Of a DNA stretch of 64,000 nucleotides, positions 1-9,109 are shown in pieces. The stretch is taken from assembly GCA_049724395.1 (NCBI GenBank), contig JAUGWO010000034.1:62001-126000 (forward strand), read 5' to 3'. The position numbers were made by a program, and so were the translations under genes. Every line of letters begins with the position of its first letter. The stretch's first letter is position 1. The DNA comes from Spongospora subterranea f. sp. subterranea (taxonomy: Eukaryota; Endomyxa: Phytomyxea; Phytomyxea; Plasmodiophorida). The notes beneath the pieces are model-generated. The model searched no databases and was not told where the DNA came from. It was given only the letters and a program-made list of their open reading frames with translations.

Positions 1-966
1 CGCAACGCAACGTGCGCGAACTTGCGACGACAACTTCAAAACGGCAATTTGATCGGCGAGGAAGACTGACATCTCGACCAATCGCTGAATACGTCGCATA
101 TTCTCCATTTTCCGGGGCAGGTTAAATTCGAGTCGCATGGTCGCTGGGGATAAGCATGGCGTAAAGGCAGCTTGGTCCGTGATCAGCATCGAGACAAATA
201 AGTCTTGTGCCTCCGATATTACTATAACGAACACTAAGTTAAATCGTTATTACCGTAGAGAAGGATTATAAACCTTTTACAACACGATTATCCAAAATAG
301 AAATGACTTCGGATGTTTCCGCCAGGACTGAGATCCCTTTGCCATTTAACGCGAGAAATGCTGTCGGTTTCGTTGTGAAGGATGAAACGTCTTTCAATTC
401 TTTCCGCCATTTTCGCTCGTCGCGCCGTTTGCAGACCATTAATACAAACGGTTCCATTGACTCGGTTTCGAACGGAATTTCAATCGTACAGCGATCGTAG
501 TCGCGAACAATACCGAATAAATCCAGGAAAATACTGACAAGATCTTGACGTTTTTTCAATTGCAGGGTAGCAAGCAGACCCCCGCAAGCACGTCTTCCGG
601 AAGAATATAAACGATATGCGGACTCAGAATCCTTAATCAGAACCCGATTTTGGGCAGCACCTTTATCATCAACAACATATAAGACCAAGAAAGACCCATG
701 TTCATCAACACACCTTGATATGCGCCCACCTTAGCGAACTGAACTTGAAGGATCGGTTTAATGTTATTGAACCATTCGGTAGCAATCCGTCGATTGATGC
801 GTGATCCACGATAATAAACGACGATTAAAACAGCAATCAAGACACACGCCATGGTTTCCGGCCAGCGGAATTGCGTCTCCATTAAGCGAGACCGTAGCTG
901 CTCACCAACGGAAGACGCCATAGAGGTCGATAATATCATAGGCAACAAGAAAGCCCAGAAACCCAT
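1..966 (-). CDS. CCDC47: CCDC47-like ER calcium-binding/translocon-associated protein (partial, runs off the left edge)
   Basis: CCDC47 is an ER membrane protein of the PAT/multipass translocon machinery. Three exons read on the minus strand: 966-714, 660-274 and 233 to beyond position 1. The introns (661-713 and 234-273) are GT-AG and keep phase. I chose the Met at 966 because it starts a signal-peptide-like stretch (MGFWAFLLPMILSTSMAS). A transmembrane helix follows (ACVLIAVLIVVYY), then the family segment around ATEWFNNIKPILQ, the SSGRRACGGLLATLQLKKRQD block (human: CSGRVCCEGML...KRQDLL) and the RLEFNLPRKMENM block. The N-terminal luminal acidic region is much shorter than in animals. The C-terminal basic tail lies outside the window. 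Assignment rests on several aligned blocks in the right order. Confidence 0.82.
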
Positions 967-1038
967 CTGTGTCTGGATTGTTCGACGAAACCGCACAGCG
1001 TTCTCTGAAATAATGAAGGCTGGCTGCTTTCCTCGCAA

Positions 1039-1808
1039 TAAATTAAGTCCGAGGCTGGGAGGCGTCCTTAGCCGTCTTATGACTCTTATCTTATGATTTC
1101 TACACTGACCGAATCAAGGGGGCCGACCAATCGCGCCACCTTGGTAACATTTCTTGAGGAACGGAGATACAGCTGGATCGACGTGTCCCGGCTTGATTTT
1201 TGACGATTATGATGTTTGGATTTGTTTTGTCATCTAGATTAGGCGACATGTACATAGTACGACAATTAAAGCATCGAAATTCTATCTGGGAAACTTGTGC
1301 TGAAATCAGCCGCAATTTACACGCAGATTCTGTTATATCCAAATGGATAGTAAATGATCATATTTTATTTTGGCCAACATTATATCAGTTGGCTGAAAAC
1401 TGCCGTTTTTGACATCGCATAAAAGAAGTAACCCCGATTGTTCATGTTTTCAATAGCATCGTCGCCTCCATAACCTTTCGAAGCATGACCAAATACGTCT
1501 GCTTGTGTTGACTTCATCCCAGGTTTATTCCCATGCCTTTTTTATGAATCTAATAGGAAGGTTGCAACACCTGGAGAAATTTTTGTGTTAAATCCCAAAA
1601 GTACGCTAGGATTGCATATGCAGTGATATTGGTAAAACCTTGGATGCATTTGAAACCAATGTCCAATTCACTTTCGCAGAGCCGAAAAATCTTAACGTAT
1701 ATGGACGTTACGTGACTGTACAGTAGAGATGTTTATACCTACAACATTGTAGTGTAGCGCCATGGACAAAGGAGTGGACTACCACGGACTTGATAGCGGA
1801 CATCACCG
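1039..1808. other. Intergenic stretch with one small minus-strand ORF of doubtful status
   Basis: No conserved gene is recognised. An 80-codon minus-strand ORF (1342-1100) has a CxxC pair (CFNC) and may be part of a spliced gene. The frame shifted by one at its 3' end also reads plausibly (KVARLVGPLDSVSVEII), so an intron or chance are both possible. The rest, up to the PRP19 start, is AT-rich non-coding sequence. Confidence 0.3.
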
Positions 1809-1859
1809 TTGCTGTTGATTCTCATTGATTCTCATTGGGTGCTTTCGAGTCTCGAATCG

Positions 1860-3338
1860 ATGCTGTGCGCTTTGAGTGGGGAGATCACCCGCGACCCAGT
1901 CGTTAGCACCAAATCAGGACATGTGTTTGAACGACAGCTTCTGGCGAAATACATCGAGCGCAATCCGGAGGACCCGGTATCACATGAGCCCATGACCATG
2001 GACGATATTGTTCCAATCCGCTCTGTTAACCCAGTCGTGCGCCCAAGACCCAACGCCAATTCTTTACCGGCGCTGATGAACAGCTTTCAAGACGAATGGG
2101 ACGCCTTAATGTTAGAAACTTATACTCTACGTCAGAATCTGCATGCAACACGCAAGGAATTGAGCCACTCTCTATATCGTTATGACGCCGCTGTTCGCGT
2201 CATCGCACGTCTAAAAAGTGAACGGGATGAAGCGCGATCAGGTTTGGCACAAGCAACTTCACAGGTTGGAATGGAAATTGATCGTGATGAGAAGCCCGAA
2301 TCATTTCTCCCTGAAGACGTCGTTGCAAATTTAGACGAAAACTGCAAACTTCTCACGTCAACACGCCGTTCAACATTTAAGAATCCATCGGAACGGCTAG
2401 CCAGCGTGGACCAGCTTGCTACCTATATTGGCGAGCGATCGTTCGCCCTACATTTATCTTCGAAGCCTGGAATTACATGTGTAGATGCACATAAAACGGT
2501 TAAGGAGTTGATCGCCACAGGCGGCGTCGATACTCGTGTTGTTGTTTTTGATATCGACAGCGGAAAAGTGAAAGACACGTTGAAAGGGCACACTAAGAAA
2601 GTGACATCCTTGGTGTTTCACAGTGAACGCCAATTGCTGGCGTCAGCTAGCGAAGACGGCACTGTTCGACTGTGGGAATCGTCTGGGAAATCATTCCAGA
2701 GCGCGTACTCACTTTCCGATCATTCTGATATCGTCACTAGCGTTGACATGCACTCGTCGAGGCGGTATATGGGCTCTGCGTCTCGGGATAGGTCATGGGC
2801 GTTTTACGATCTCGAAGAAGGAAAATTAATCCATCAATTCGTTCATGCGCCTATCACGAGCGGGTACAGCGCTGGCGTTTTCCATCCTGATGGAGTTTTG
2901 TACGCTGGCGGAGCCGGTGACGTCATCTTTATTTGGGACCTGAAAGCTCAAGCGCCGGTCACATCGTTTGAAGGACATGCCGGCGACATTACCAGCTTGT
3001 CGTTCAGTGAGAATGGGTTCTATATGGCGGCGGCCGACACCACCGGGACTACCAAAATCTGGGATTTGCGTAAATTGCAAGCCGTTTATGAATTGCCCAA
3101 GCAAGATGTTGTGAACGCTGTCAGGTTTGACCCGTCCGGGCATTATTTAGCGGTGGCCGGCTCAACATTACAAGTGTATGAAGTGGCCAAGAAGTGGCCG
3201 ACGAATTGTATCTTGGGACAACCGCTCGATGCCCTGCACCGACGTCGTATTCGGAGCCGATGCATCGTTCGTTGCCTCAGTCGGCATGGATCGTCATCTT
3301 AATCTGTACACATCGCCATGATCCAAAATAATCCATTT
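1860..3338 (+). CDS. PRP19: Pre-mRNA-processing factor 19 (U-box E3 ligase, WD40), with a frame slip near the end
   Basis: Prp19 is the scaffold E3 ubiquitin ligase of the spliceosomal NineTeen complex. The Met at 1860 is preferred over 1809 because it starts the U-box directly (LCALSGEITRDPVVS, then FERQLLAKYIERNPEDPVS). A coiled-coil tetramerisation region follows (about residues 80-130), then seven WD-type repeats from about residue 215 (KGHTKKVTSLVFH, ASASEDGTVRLWE, FEGHAGDITSLSFS, GTTKIWDLRK). The open frame departs from the family near 3195-3225. The expected last blade (CTDVVFGADASFVASVGMDR, ending LNLYTSP) continues one frame over and stops at about 3338. No intron of the local size fits there, so I infer a one-base indel (real or assembly). 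Confidence 0.88.
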
Positions 3339-3717
3339 TTAACACTTACTAATAAAGCCAATAATACCGACCAATGTGTAGTTACGAGTTTACTGTGCAA
3401 GAGATAGTTTGATTTGTGTTGAAGACATATGGCGGATTGTCGAAATTTTGGAACATGATTCATGGACAACATTTCAGCGCCCACCAGTCGGAATCGTGCA
3501 AGTTCATGGAAATGGCAACGACAACAATCGTCGCTACTGACTCCACTAAAACTTTTATTAGCCCCGCCAAAAACCCAGAGGGTATCCTGAAACATCGTTG
3601 ACCAGTGCCTGAGTTATCAGCAGCGTCGCATCTTCGATTGGTTGTGCGGTTGATCGTCGACCAACCGCTATTTTCGCTCGGATTCGAGGAAATTGAGCCG
3701 GTTCATAGCGATCGTCG
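3339..3717. other. Intergenic, no gene seen
   Basis: Short ORFs on both strands do not resemble known proteins. The sequence holds the PRP19 3' flank and the upstream region of the XPA-like gene. I looked specifically for a zinc-finger exon (CxxC pairs) that would complete XPA and found none. Confidence 0.5.
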
Positions 3718-4520
3718 ATGGTGCGATTAGAGGCTGAGGTGGAGCGTATGGTGCGAGAGAAATGGAACGACCCGAAATACGCCGGTCCTCCCCGTCCGGA
3801 GGACTTCCTGCGGGCTATACCCGCTGACGACGCGAAACGCGAATACATATTATCAAGTGAAGATTTGAAGCATCTACCGCATCTTACTTTGCCATCAGAT
3901 TCAAAGCGAGTTGGAGGTACCTTTCTTGTTTTGACAATTCTATTTGCGAAATTGTAACGTCTTGTTCAACGTTTTCTTGCACACGCACTGACCTAACGCC
4001 ACATAATCGCAAGGAATAGTGGTAACGATCATTGGCTGGTAAAGGAAGGTTTTTAGGACGATACGGTTATGTGGTAACGAATACCGTTGCTTGGCCTTCG
4101 TGTCTATGTAACCCGAAGTTTATCAGTTCAGTGTGACGATGGTGTTATGTTTCATTCTCTTGAAGCGCCTGGCAATTATTACCGGTTGATGTCACAGTCT
4201 CTACCGTTCTGCTTTTTATTGTTAAGTTCTATGGGTTTGCTCTAATATGTTGTTGTTTTTTCGAAGAAAAGTCGTATCTGCCAGAGGATTTGGAGCAAGC
4301 CGGAATTCGGAAATGGGGGGAAATGGAGTTCTATCTGAAACGTGCCGAGCGTAAGCGTCACGAGATTTCTCTTCAGCGTGAGCAGCTGAAAGAGCAGGTA
4401 ATGCAAGCCCCGCTAGATTCGACCAGCCGAAACCATGAACGCATGACGGCCCGCCATCGCCTGGCGTTAATGAAGCACAAGGCCGAGAACGAGCCCGCTC
4501 ATCATATGCCAGGGATATGA
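3718..4520 (+). CDS. XPA/Rad14-like DNA-binding protein lacking a visible zinc finger
   Basis: XPA/Rad14 binds damaged DNA and scaffolds nucleotide excision repair. Two exons, 3718-3916 and 4270-4520. The donor GTACCT follows GGAG, and the acceptor at ...CGAAG restores phase, giving RVGEKSYLPEDL across the junction. The block IPADDAKREYILSSEDL matches the start of the XPA C-terminal domain (I-T-x-T-E-A-K-x-x-Y-L-L-x-x-x-D-L). KWGEMEFYLKRAERKRHEI matches its RWGDMKLYLK helix. A basic, helical tail follows. The product is about 149 aa, shorter than XPA (about 270), and the CxxC...CxxC zinc finger that normally precedes this block is absent. The intron (about 350 nt) is long for this locus and could hide another exon. 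The assignment rests on two short blocks. Confidence 0.5.
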
Positions 4521-4841
4521 GAACAAATTAATGCAGAATAATCAGAGTTTGATATTGATATTTGTTTCCAAGTCGTGTATAAGGAACAATGACTGCAAAA
4601 GTTAGAGTACAAAATGCTCAGCAGTGATCCATCCGGTTCCATGACATCCAACACCAACGTGCAGCTAGCACCACGACGCTTTACTTTCGATGTGACAACC
4701 ATGCAGAAATTGGTTGTTCAGAAATCCTTCTTAGGTCCACGACCGTAAGTGGGGATCTTTTACATCGGCCGAAGATCAACAGTGATGACCCAATCCATGT
4801 CGGTCGTTATTCACATCTGGAATTGCTAACAAATCGTTATC
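4521..4841. other. Intergenic, nothing recognised
   Basis: No ORF with coding character. It contains the 3' flank of the XPA-like gene and the promoter region of the orphan membrane protein gene that follows. Confidence 0.5.
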
Positions 4842-5312
4842 GTGATGCATGCTAGAGGTACTCTTGATGTCACGATCCTAATGCTCATCATCGTCGTCTT
4901 CCCATCGCCGTCCTGTGCACAGCAGATCTCTGGCCAAGATCTCATCGACAAAATTCCCGCAAACGCACCACAGAAAGTGGCCGATGCAGTTTCAAACCAC
5001 AAGCAATCTGTGCCAGACGCAGCCAAAGTGTTTGGTATCTCGACCATCCCACCGATAACCGATTTCGTGCCGCCGCCGTCAAAGAGGCCTGCGACAGTCC
5101 AGACAGACAATGGGATAGGTTGGAATGGGACGAAAACAGGGTGCGTCATTGGCATCTCAATCTCTGGATTGATTATATTATGGGCGTTACATGGCATGAT
5201 CTCCATTTTGTGTAAGAAAAGGAAGATACGTCAGATGCGCAGAAGAATGTTGAGCATTGAAAGCAACCAAGATGCGCCTGAGGATGTAGTTGAAAGTAAT
5301 GACATGGCATAA
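4842..5312 (+). CDS. Orphan secreted/single-pass membrane protein, family member 1
   Basis: No known domain is recognised. The 156-aa product starts with a signal peptide ending near SCAQQ (about residue 27). A predicted extracellular segment of about 85 residues follows, with the motif VFGISTIPPITDFVPPP. A transmembrane helix comes next (GCVIGISISGLIILWALHGM, about residues 102-121), then a strongly basic cytosolic stop-transfer tail (CKKRKIRQMRRR) and an acidic end. The motif FG-x-x-TIPP-x-T-[DE]-F and the GCVIG start of the helix recur in the minus-strand gene at 7400-8297, so the two are paralogues. The gene at 9110-9952 has the same architecture. It was probably expanded in this lineage for a surface role, but its function is unknown. 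The start follows from the signal peptide; the MM at the N terminus leaves one codon of doubt. Confidence 0.6.
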   Translation: MMHARGTLDVTILMLIIVVFPSPSCAQQISGQDLIDKIPANAPQKVADAVSNHKQSVPDAAKVFGISTIPPITDFVPPPSKRPATVQTDNGIGWNGTKTGCVIGISISGLIILWALHGMISILCKKRKIRQMRRRMLSIESNQDAPEDVVESNDMA

Positions 5313-5339
5313 ATTTCAATATATTTGAAAGGTTTACTC

Positions 5340-5485
5340 ACACAAACAATACCAATTTTTGAACTGTTGACGATAGGTCTTGTGTTGGTATTTAGAAAAA
5401 CTAAAGAGCTTTAGACACAAGATGCAAATATGTTGGTATCTCTAGAAAAATCAAAGAGCTCTTAGGCACAAAATGCGAATATCGT
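5340..5485 (+). repeat. Short tandem duplication, unit about 54 bp
   Basis: Two diverged copies of a segment reading TGTTGGTATNT..AGAAAAA, then CAAAGAGCT...GGCACAA lie head to tail just after the first orphan membrane gene. No coding role is seen. Confidence 0.55.
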
Positions 5486-5528
5486 TAAGAAACCCGGCTG
5501 GATACGATTATTTACTGAATTTCATGAC

Positions 5529-5894
5529 TCACTGGACATTTGGCCTTGGAAGTTTGAATAGGGAGAACTCGTGGTTGGCGGCATTGGATAGAACATCAAC
5601 TGCAGGATCTTCAACACCATCATCGTCGTCAAAGCGCATTGTGATGCCCCAGAAATCCAACGGCGACACGGTCGGAGGGACATTCGCCGGGATTTCAGCC
5701 CGGCGGATTTGATCAATCCACGATAAAACTGGGCGAATCTGGTTCTCGGCATCGGGAAGGGAAAGCTTGCACATGGATTGAAGCTTGACAGTATCGATAT
5801 CGAATGTCAGCGGTCCTGCCCTTGTTGCTGACTGCAACGACCAGGACGCTGGCGGCAAGCGAAACCGCGACAACTGCGAACAGACCGACGACAT
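5529..5894 (-). CDS. GATC: Mitochondrial glutamyl-tRNA(Gln) amidotransferase subunit C
   Basis: GatC is the small subunit of the GatCAB complex, which converts Glu-tRNA(Gln) to Gln-tRNA(Gln) in mitochondria. The 121-aa ORF is uninterrupted. Its first 25 or so residues are rich in Ser, Arg and Leu with no acidic residues (SSVCSQLSRFRLPPASWS), as in a mitochondrial presequence. The GatC body follows: DIDTVKLQSMCKLSLPDAENQ, then the helix IRPVLSWIDQIRRAE, the proline-containing loop (VPPTVSPL), the basic-acidic MRFDDDD segment (family: LREDVV) and the end NHEFSLFKLPRPNVQ (family: FFxVPKV). The length is normal for a eukaryotic GatC. The start at 5894 is the only upstream Met in frame. Confidence 0.75.
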   Translation of the reverse strand: MSSVCSQLSRFRLPPASWSLQSATRAGPLTFDIDTVKLQSMCKLSLPDAENQIRPVLSWIDQIRRAEIPANVPPTVSPLDFWGITMRFDDDDGVEDPAVDVLSNAANHEFSLFKLPRPNVQ

Positions 5895-6123
5895 TGATCT
5901 GAAAAGATAACAGCGCGGATATCAACGACCTCAATGGTCAATAACATGAAAATCACTGTCAATTTTGCCGTAATATGAACCGACTTGATCACCAGGTCAG
6001 ACTCTACATTCTTCATGAACCAAGAACCTCAAACGAACATGAAGCGCTATCGCCAACAAAGTAGCGTAAGTATCGTAAAATAAAGATCAACTGCCGCCGC
6101 ATTTGAGATTGTCAACATATCAT

Positions 6124-6208
6124 GTGTTTGTGGCCGAGTTGGTCTAAGGCGCTAGCTTAAGGCGCTAGTTTCGTTCGCGGAGCGCGGGTTCAAATCCCGT
6201 CGAACACA
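6124..6208 (+). tRNA. tRNA-Leu(AAG): tRNA-Leu (anticodon AAG), no intron
   Basis: Acceptor stem GTGTTTG (6124-6130) pairs with CGAACAC (6201-6207, one G-T pair), with discriminator A. D-arm GCC/GGC. Anticodon stem CTAGC/GCTAG encloses the loop TTAAGGC, giving anticodon AAG. A long variable arm marks a class II tRNA, and the T-arm is GCGGG-TTCAAAT-CCCGT. The A box (TGGCCGAGTTGG, 6131-6142) and B box (GGTTCAAATCC, 6187-6197) are intact. Confidence 0.92.
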
Positions 6209-6210
6209 TA

Positions 6211-6219
6211 TTTTTTTTT
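6211..6219 (+). terminator. RNA polymerase III terminator (T9)
   Basis: A run of nine T starts three bases after the tRNA discriminator, as expected for pol III termination. Confidence 0.85.
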
Positions 6220-7280
6220 GTATCGCAACAAACACTTATGTTTGTGCCAACTGCCCTCATTATTGACAAACTTCGTTCGATGCAATCATAAAGGTAACTT
6301 GAACAACGACCCATTCGGAGATGCATGAGAGGCAGAAGTTTCAGGAGAGTAATGTTTCTTTATCATTCAGAAATGGCAAGACCATGTCGAAATCTTGTTG
6401 TAACAGACGCTGGAGTTCCAATTCAGCAACTGACGCGAAATAAATCAGTCTTCGAGATTCATTGTCGATCGGGGACAACACCAGTGTGCATCTTCCGCTG
6501 GCGTTTTTAGTTGTCAAAGTATCATTACGATTGGGACCGCATTTCATCACCCGAGTTGCCTTTTACGATGTATTGACCAACGTTGTTTAATTTTATCACA
6601 GAAACTTATGAGAAGATTTAACAGATTTGCTGTAGGTACTCCGAATGGGAAACACTAATCGAACAAGATCGGGATTCGCCTAATCAATGAATGTGACAAG
6701 AAAATCGGAACAACTCAGAGCGTCTGGTAGGACAGATTGACGCATTCATTGAAGAGAGGCACTGCTCAGCACCTGATGACTTGATTACTCAATGACCATA
6801 AATACCGCAAAAGTGAAAGCTCTTTGGAAAGATTGAGTGTTTTGACAAGTAAAGGGGCACTCTGTTAACGGGAACTCAGTAAAGGTCAATAAGAAACGGC
6901 GTTGATATATGACGTCTCTGCACTTTTTAACATATGAAGATGGGGCTTTACAATCAGGCACCCACCTTTATTTTGGGATAGACTAAACCACTAACTCAAC
7001 AAGGTCTGGATCAATGAAAACGAGATGAAATAGATTATCACCTAATTTATGGCCTTTTATATGGATAGAGTTGCATGGCGGTACGGTTTTGGATATGGCG
7101 ACAAAGAAATATCCAGCGGCGCGTATAACCGGTATGGCTGCGTCCCTGATAGAAGACGATTCGTAACCAGGTGCAGCAATGTGGGATCAAATTTGGCAAG
7201 CATGAAAGGAATGGTGAAGAGGGACAATTGACGTCAAAGTCAGGGTCCTGAACCATATCGTCATGTGAAGCCATCCCTGC
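6220..7280. other. Intergenic, about 1 kb, nothing recognised
   Basis: Only short ORFs are present (up to about 88 codons) and none looks conserved. The base composition is mildly AT-rich. Confidence 0.45.
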
Positions 7281-7374
7281 TGGAATTTTTTCGCTAAACA
7301 CCACAACTACCAAACAATCTCTTCTACTGGAATTTTTTCGCTAAACACCACAACTACCAAACAATCTCTTCTAT
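7281..7374 (+). repeat. Perfect or near-perfect 47-bp tandem duplication
   Basis: Two head-to-tail copies start TGGAATTTTTTCGCTAAACA at 7281 and 7328. Their near-identity implies a recent duplication. It lies just beyond the 3' end of the minus-strand orphan membrane gene. Confidence 0.8.
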
Positions 7375-7399
7375 TATTACATTTGTATTGCGATTGGGG

Positions 7400-8297
7400 T
7401 CATACTGTCTCTGATATCGACTGGTCACCGTTTGTAATATGGCGCTTTTCGCAATATCTGCCGGTCTTGCATTTATGCACCTTTCGCTTCTTAGAACATC
7501 GAATGCATAGAGCAGCAAACGTTCCCAGAATGAGAGCCCCGGCTATAGATCCCCCGATCACACACCCTTTCATTGCCGGAGACCATGAATTTCGTGTGTC
7601 CGAAAGGTGATGCCCCGGCTCGTTTCTGTTTATCCTGAGACGATTTGGCATCGGACGGGTCCACAGAAGGTGGTGGCGGCGTCGGCGGCAATGTAAACTC
7701 GGTCATTGGCGGTATGGTTGGAACTCCAAAAACGTTCGTGGCGTCAGGCAGAATGTGGTCATTAGCGGGTGAGGCGACATTAGCACCAGATAATAATCCA
7801 CTCAGAGTTGGATCCTGGGCTATTGGATTTGATCCAGACTTTGACGGTGCTCTTTGCTGACCACTTGCCGCGCCTGGGCCTGTTGGTGATGTTTCAGAAG
7901 CGGGCGGCGGTCTTTGCTGCACATTTCCTGCACTTTTGGCTGACTTGGATCCGGTTACAGGAACGTTGAGTTTGTGCGGTTTGGTCCAAGACGACTTCGG
8001 CGATGACGGCTTGCTGGGTGGTTGATCATTCTCAGTACCGACCGAGCCAGGTTTATCTCCATTTTGCTGAGGATTGGCGTCAAGCTCAGCGTTGGAATGT
8101 TGAGGATTGGCATTGCCCGCAGTTGAGACGGGTTCAGAGTTGGTGGCGCTCTGGTCGCCCATGGCTGGCAACTCCTGTGCATCTTCAACCTGATTCGATG
8201 GGTAATGCTGTTCCTGAATTAAGCCGTGCTGCGCTCCCACAATTGACGGCGTCATTAGAGCGATGAAAGCGATGAAAACGAAAGAATTTGTCATCAT
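7400..8297 (-). CDS. Orphan secreted/single-pass membrane protein, family member 2 (Pro/Ser/Gln-rich ectodomain)
   Basis: Exon 1 is 8297-7699 and exon 2 is 7634-7400. The proposed 64-nt intron (7635-7698, GTTTAC...TCAG, phase 2) joins the long N-terminal frame to the frame with the membrane helix. The product has a signal peptide (SFVFIAFIALMTPSIVGAQ). A low-complexity ectodomain of about 170 residues follows, rich in Pro, Ser, Gln, Asn and Gly, so it is probably disordered and perhaps O-glycosylated. Next are the family motif FGVPTIPPMTEF, the helix GCVIGGSIAGALILGTFAAL, a Cys- and Lys-rich juxtamembrane stretch (CIRCSKKRKVHKCK) and a short tail. It is paralogous to the plus-strand gene at 4842. 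Without the intron the frames differ by one base, so an indel is the alternative. Function unknown. Confidence 0.58.
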
Positions 8298-9058
8298 TCG
8301 AAATAATCAACTTAAGATATGATTTCAACCAGGGACTCCCCAGGCCTCACTGTCGGTGGACTAAAATCGACCGACAGTTTATCGGACGATAACGAAGCTG
8401 TCTTCGATTCATCCATGACACTGCTTTACCATCCAACACATGAGGTTATCTGAAACGATATGATGGAATACGACATATGTTCAGCTACATTGCTATCGGA
8501 AAAAAAAGGTCCATGGTCGCAAAGTGCAAAGCCATGTCCGACACGTATTTGAATCAGGACATTGGTGTTGAATACGTAATCGCTCCCTCCTTATAAATGG
8601 TTCATTACGAGAGATTACGAGAGAAAGAGTGGATCGTTGACGAGTATGTCGGTCGGAAATTGATTGCAAAGCGATATTGTTTCAGAGCTTTCGCAGATTC
8701 GGAACTTGGTTTAAGAACAATCACGTGAAGATGAAAACTTTGTTGTTTTTGCTAACTAGATGAATAAAAACAACTGCTCATGCTATTTATTGGTTCTAAA
8801 AAGCTTCGTTATGTGCTGAGGCCATTTGCTTTGTTCAAAGTGATTACAGTCAACACCTGTTGCTGGAATGCAATGAATTCCTTCCGGGTACCCATATATA
8901 ACAGAGTGGTTAGGGAACAGTTGATAGAGCAATACGTGGCTTCAGTTGGCAGTTTTATGAAACCGGGCTCGCTATTCGGCCGCCGGCACTTGAAAATTCC
9001 CTCATGAAGGGTGGACCTGAAGAGCGAGTTTTCCCTGAGATAACGACCGACTGTTACC
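8298..9058. promoter_or_regulatory. Divergent intergenic region between two orphan membrane-protein genes
   Basis: The two genes read away from each other across about 800 bp, so this should hold both promoters. No convincing coding exon is seen. The sequence is AT-rich with short A/T runs. Confidence 0.4.
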
Positions 9059-9084
9059 ATGACCTATGTCATGTCATAGGTCAT
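9059..9084. promoter_or_regulatory. Perfect 10-bp inverted repeat just upstream of an orphan gene
   Basis: ATGACCTATG (9059-9068) and CATAGGTCAT (9075-9084) form an exact palindrome around a 6-base centre. It ends 25 bp before the ATG at 9110, so it lies in the promoter or 5' leader. It could be a dimeric factor site or an RNA hairpin. Confidence 0.4.
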
Positions 9085-9109
9085 TGTCCATCACATCAAT
9101 ATCGGTCAA

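Noticed and set aside
7635-7698. Apparent frameshift in the second orphan membrane protein
   Set aside because: A 64-nt GTTTAC...TCAG intron of local size with matching phase gives a paralogue-like product, so an indel is not required, although it is not excluded.
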